A stretch of 64,000 nucleotides of DNA from Siniperca chuatsi (taxonomy: Eukaryota; Chordata; Actinopteri; Centrarchiformes; Sinipercidae), in NCBI RefSeq assembly GCF_020085105.1, contig NC_058053.1, forward strand, positions 14,842,888-14,906,887, written 5' to 3'. A program made the translations under genes and the position numbers. Numbering within the stretch: position 1 is the first letter of the stretch; each line of letters begins with the position of its first letter. The notes under the pieces are model-generated. The model was given only the letters and a program-made list of their open reading frames with translations. It was not told the origin of the DNA and did no database searches. Below, one piece after another: positions 62,261-64,000 of this stretch.

Positions 62261-64000
62261 TGAACAGTGTGACTGAAGGGCTCTTGAGTCAAAAGTCACA
62301 TCATCAGCTTGTTGACAGATAATCATTACACTAGCTCAGAGTATTTTACTATTTGTTGTTCGTACAACAATTTCACCAAATTATTCTGTCTGGCAATGGT
62401 GTTCATTTATTCCTCCCAGTATTGCCGCAATGCAGAAAAAATTACTTATATCTTGTTACTGGTGGCACCAGACTTCAGACTTTGCCTGCCAGTTCTGATG
62501 CACTGTGGCGACAAACTGCTTCCCTGGGTGTCTTTCTGACTGTTAAAATAAATGAAGTTCAGCTACTTCACACAGGCTTTATTAAAGCTGAATTACATTT
62601 TGTGATGCATGAAAAACCTTAAGCCGCACGAGATCAGTATCCTTGAAAACCAGGGTGAACAGAGAAATACTCCTAGCATTGATTGATGCCAGCTGATATG
62701 GGGAGATAGCAAAGGAGTGATGTTAAGAGAAACGTACCACCTACCCTGCGTCAAGCTGAAGAGGAAGCCCTGAAACAAACACACCTCCTCCTCCTCCTCC
62801 CACACAGAGCTGTCCTCCTGCAGAATGCCTGTAGCCAAGCACTCGTACAAAACTATGTCAGAGTGAGCACACATTGCCCTAATGAACCAATGAATAATAT
62901 TATTTATTCATGACTGTCCATGTCAATTATTCAGTTTATGTCTTTCTCCAGTTTTCGCTCTTTCTCCAGAAATCTTGATGTGATTGTTCAGTAAATTTGA
63001 GGATATGTATGTCAGTGTTTGAGTGCTATAGAGAGAGCTAATGCTTGTTTACAATATTCTTGCCCTTTCCCCATTTGTTTCAATGATTACACATGGAAAA
63101 GTCACTGCATGTATGAGTGTCTATTGGTACCACTCATGCATACAACTTTAATATGTGTTTTCTTATGCTGCTGACTGCTACAACCACTGGGAATGAGCAG
63201 CCGTGTGCTGTTTGTTTAACAGAGCAGACATGAGCCGAGCTCAGCACACACAGGCACGCTGACCGAAGCTTAGATGGCCTGATCATCAATTTGCTCTTCC
63301 CTTTGTTTCCTGCTTCCGATGGGCACTGTGATTGAAACAACACAATTGTGATTTCTCTCTTACAGTCACGTCAGCCTGCATGTGGCCTGGACAGACCTGC
63401 TTTCATTATCTGGAAGCTTTGACATTTTGGATTAGATGTGACAAATTACACATGATAAGAGGACAATTTTTTAAGCATGTGTACTGCAACTTTTGGTTGT
63501 ATGTATTTTGTATGCATGTTTAGGCTCGAGGCGTATCTGTTGGGCACTGAGCAAAGAGAGTGGGTGGGGGGGATTGGTGTGTCACTGTCATCAGTCCATA
63601 GAAGAAGCCTGGTGGGCAGCCAGTGGAGAAAGCTGATGAACAGGAAGTGGCAGGGGCGCAGCGTGCCCTCTGGTGTCTGAGGATTGAGTGGAGGGGGGTT
63701 GGAAAAACAAGGCCACATGGATCCTCTGGTGGTTCAGCATCCAAGTAGTATGCCACATCCAGGGCCAGGGTCCCTCCGAGTACACAGTGGATATGTGCAC
63801 AGATAGAGCAGGAAGATTATATCAAAACATTCCTGTTTTATTCCCTTATCTCTGCTCACAGAGTTGTTACATCATGAAAATACTCATGAAAACTACAACT
63901 GGCCTTGCAGAATATTATTATCAATTCAATTTTTGCTTCTTAATTCAGCCCACAAAGTGACATGTTTTGTTGTAATTGCTTTGACAGGATTTATTTCAGA

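Larger units (their letters stand above)
59431..64000 (+). other. rapgef4: rapgef4 intron, incomplete
   Basis: The donor GTGAGT at 59431 opens an intron that runs to the window end. I searched for the next Epac2 segment (KYRQYMAGLLAPP-like) and did not find it. Contents: AT-rich sequence, a repeat-derived block at 61800-62250 with a perfect palindrome, and otherwise no supported feature. Confidence 0.65.

Noticed and set aside
1-64000. CRISPR arrays, operons, phage or plasmid genes
   Set aside because: No regularly spaced direct repeats and no bacterial-type gene clusters. All supported genes are intron-containing vertebrate genes.

Overview
The window is nuclear DNA from a ray-finned fish, most likely a percomorph teleost. 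It carries intron-split vertebrate genes with short to medium introns, AT-rich spacers, and many short non-autonomous DNA transposons of kinds common in percomorph genomes. Nothing looks bacterial, viral or organellar. All gene calls were made by eye: exons were translated, splice sites and reading phase were checked across every junction, and the proteins were compared with remembered vertebrate families.

Layout. (1) 1-9.0 kb, plus strand: the 3' half of an integrin alpha-6 gene (itga6), with both alternative last exons, A and B. (2) 9.8-11.6 kb, minus: a nucleoporin p62 gene (nup62l type), tail-to-tail with itga6. (3) 12.9-18.8 kb, plus: a complete 11-exon pyruvate dehydrogenase kinase, pdk1, head-to-head with nup62l. 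(4) 22.2-46.0 kb, minus: a complete 18-coding-exon neurabin with PP1-binding motif, PDZ, coiled coil and SAM domain; it fits the fish ppp1r9a-like (ppp1r9al) genes. Its first intron is about 10 kb. (5) 47-55.4 kb: intergenic and rich in transposons. (6) 55.56-59.43 kb, plus: the first four coding exons of rapgef4 (Epac2); the gene runs off the right edge, and the last 4.6 kb is intron.

The genes do not form a pathway. They cover laminin adhesion, the nuclear pore, mitochondrial fuel control, actin/PP1 scaffolding and cAMP-Rap1 signalling. The gene order itself is informative. Human chromosome 2 has ITGA6-PDK1-RAPGEF4 with no neurabin between PDK1 and RAPGEF4. The order and orientation itga6(+)-pdk1(+)-neurabin(-) match human 17q21.33 (ITGA3-PDK2-PPP1R9B) and, in part, 7q21 (PDK4-PPP1R9A). 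The neurabin here is therefore probably the third copy from the early vertebrate genome duplications, kept in fish and lost in mammals.

Repeats make up the rest of the signal. A hAT-type MITE family (TIR TAGGGCTGCAAC) occurs at least seven times, three with 8-bp target-site duplications. A second hAT-type family occurs twice, once with a copy of the first nested inside it. There are also TTAA-flanked elements, a rearranged Tc1 element between the itga6 A and B exons, a tRNA-type SINE, and a perfect 50-bp palindrome flanked by a 16-bp direct repeat. I found no CRISPR array, operon or clearly new biochemical system.
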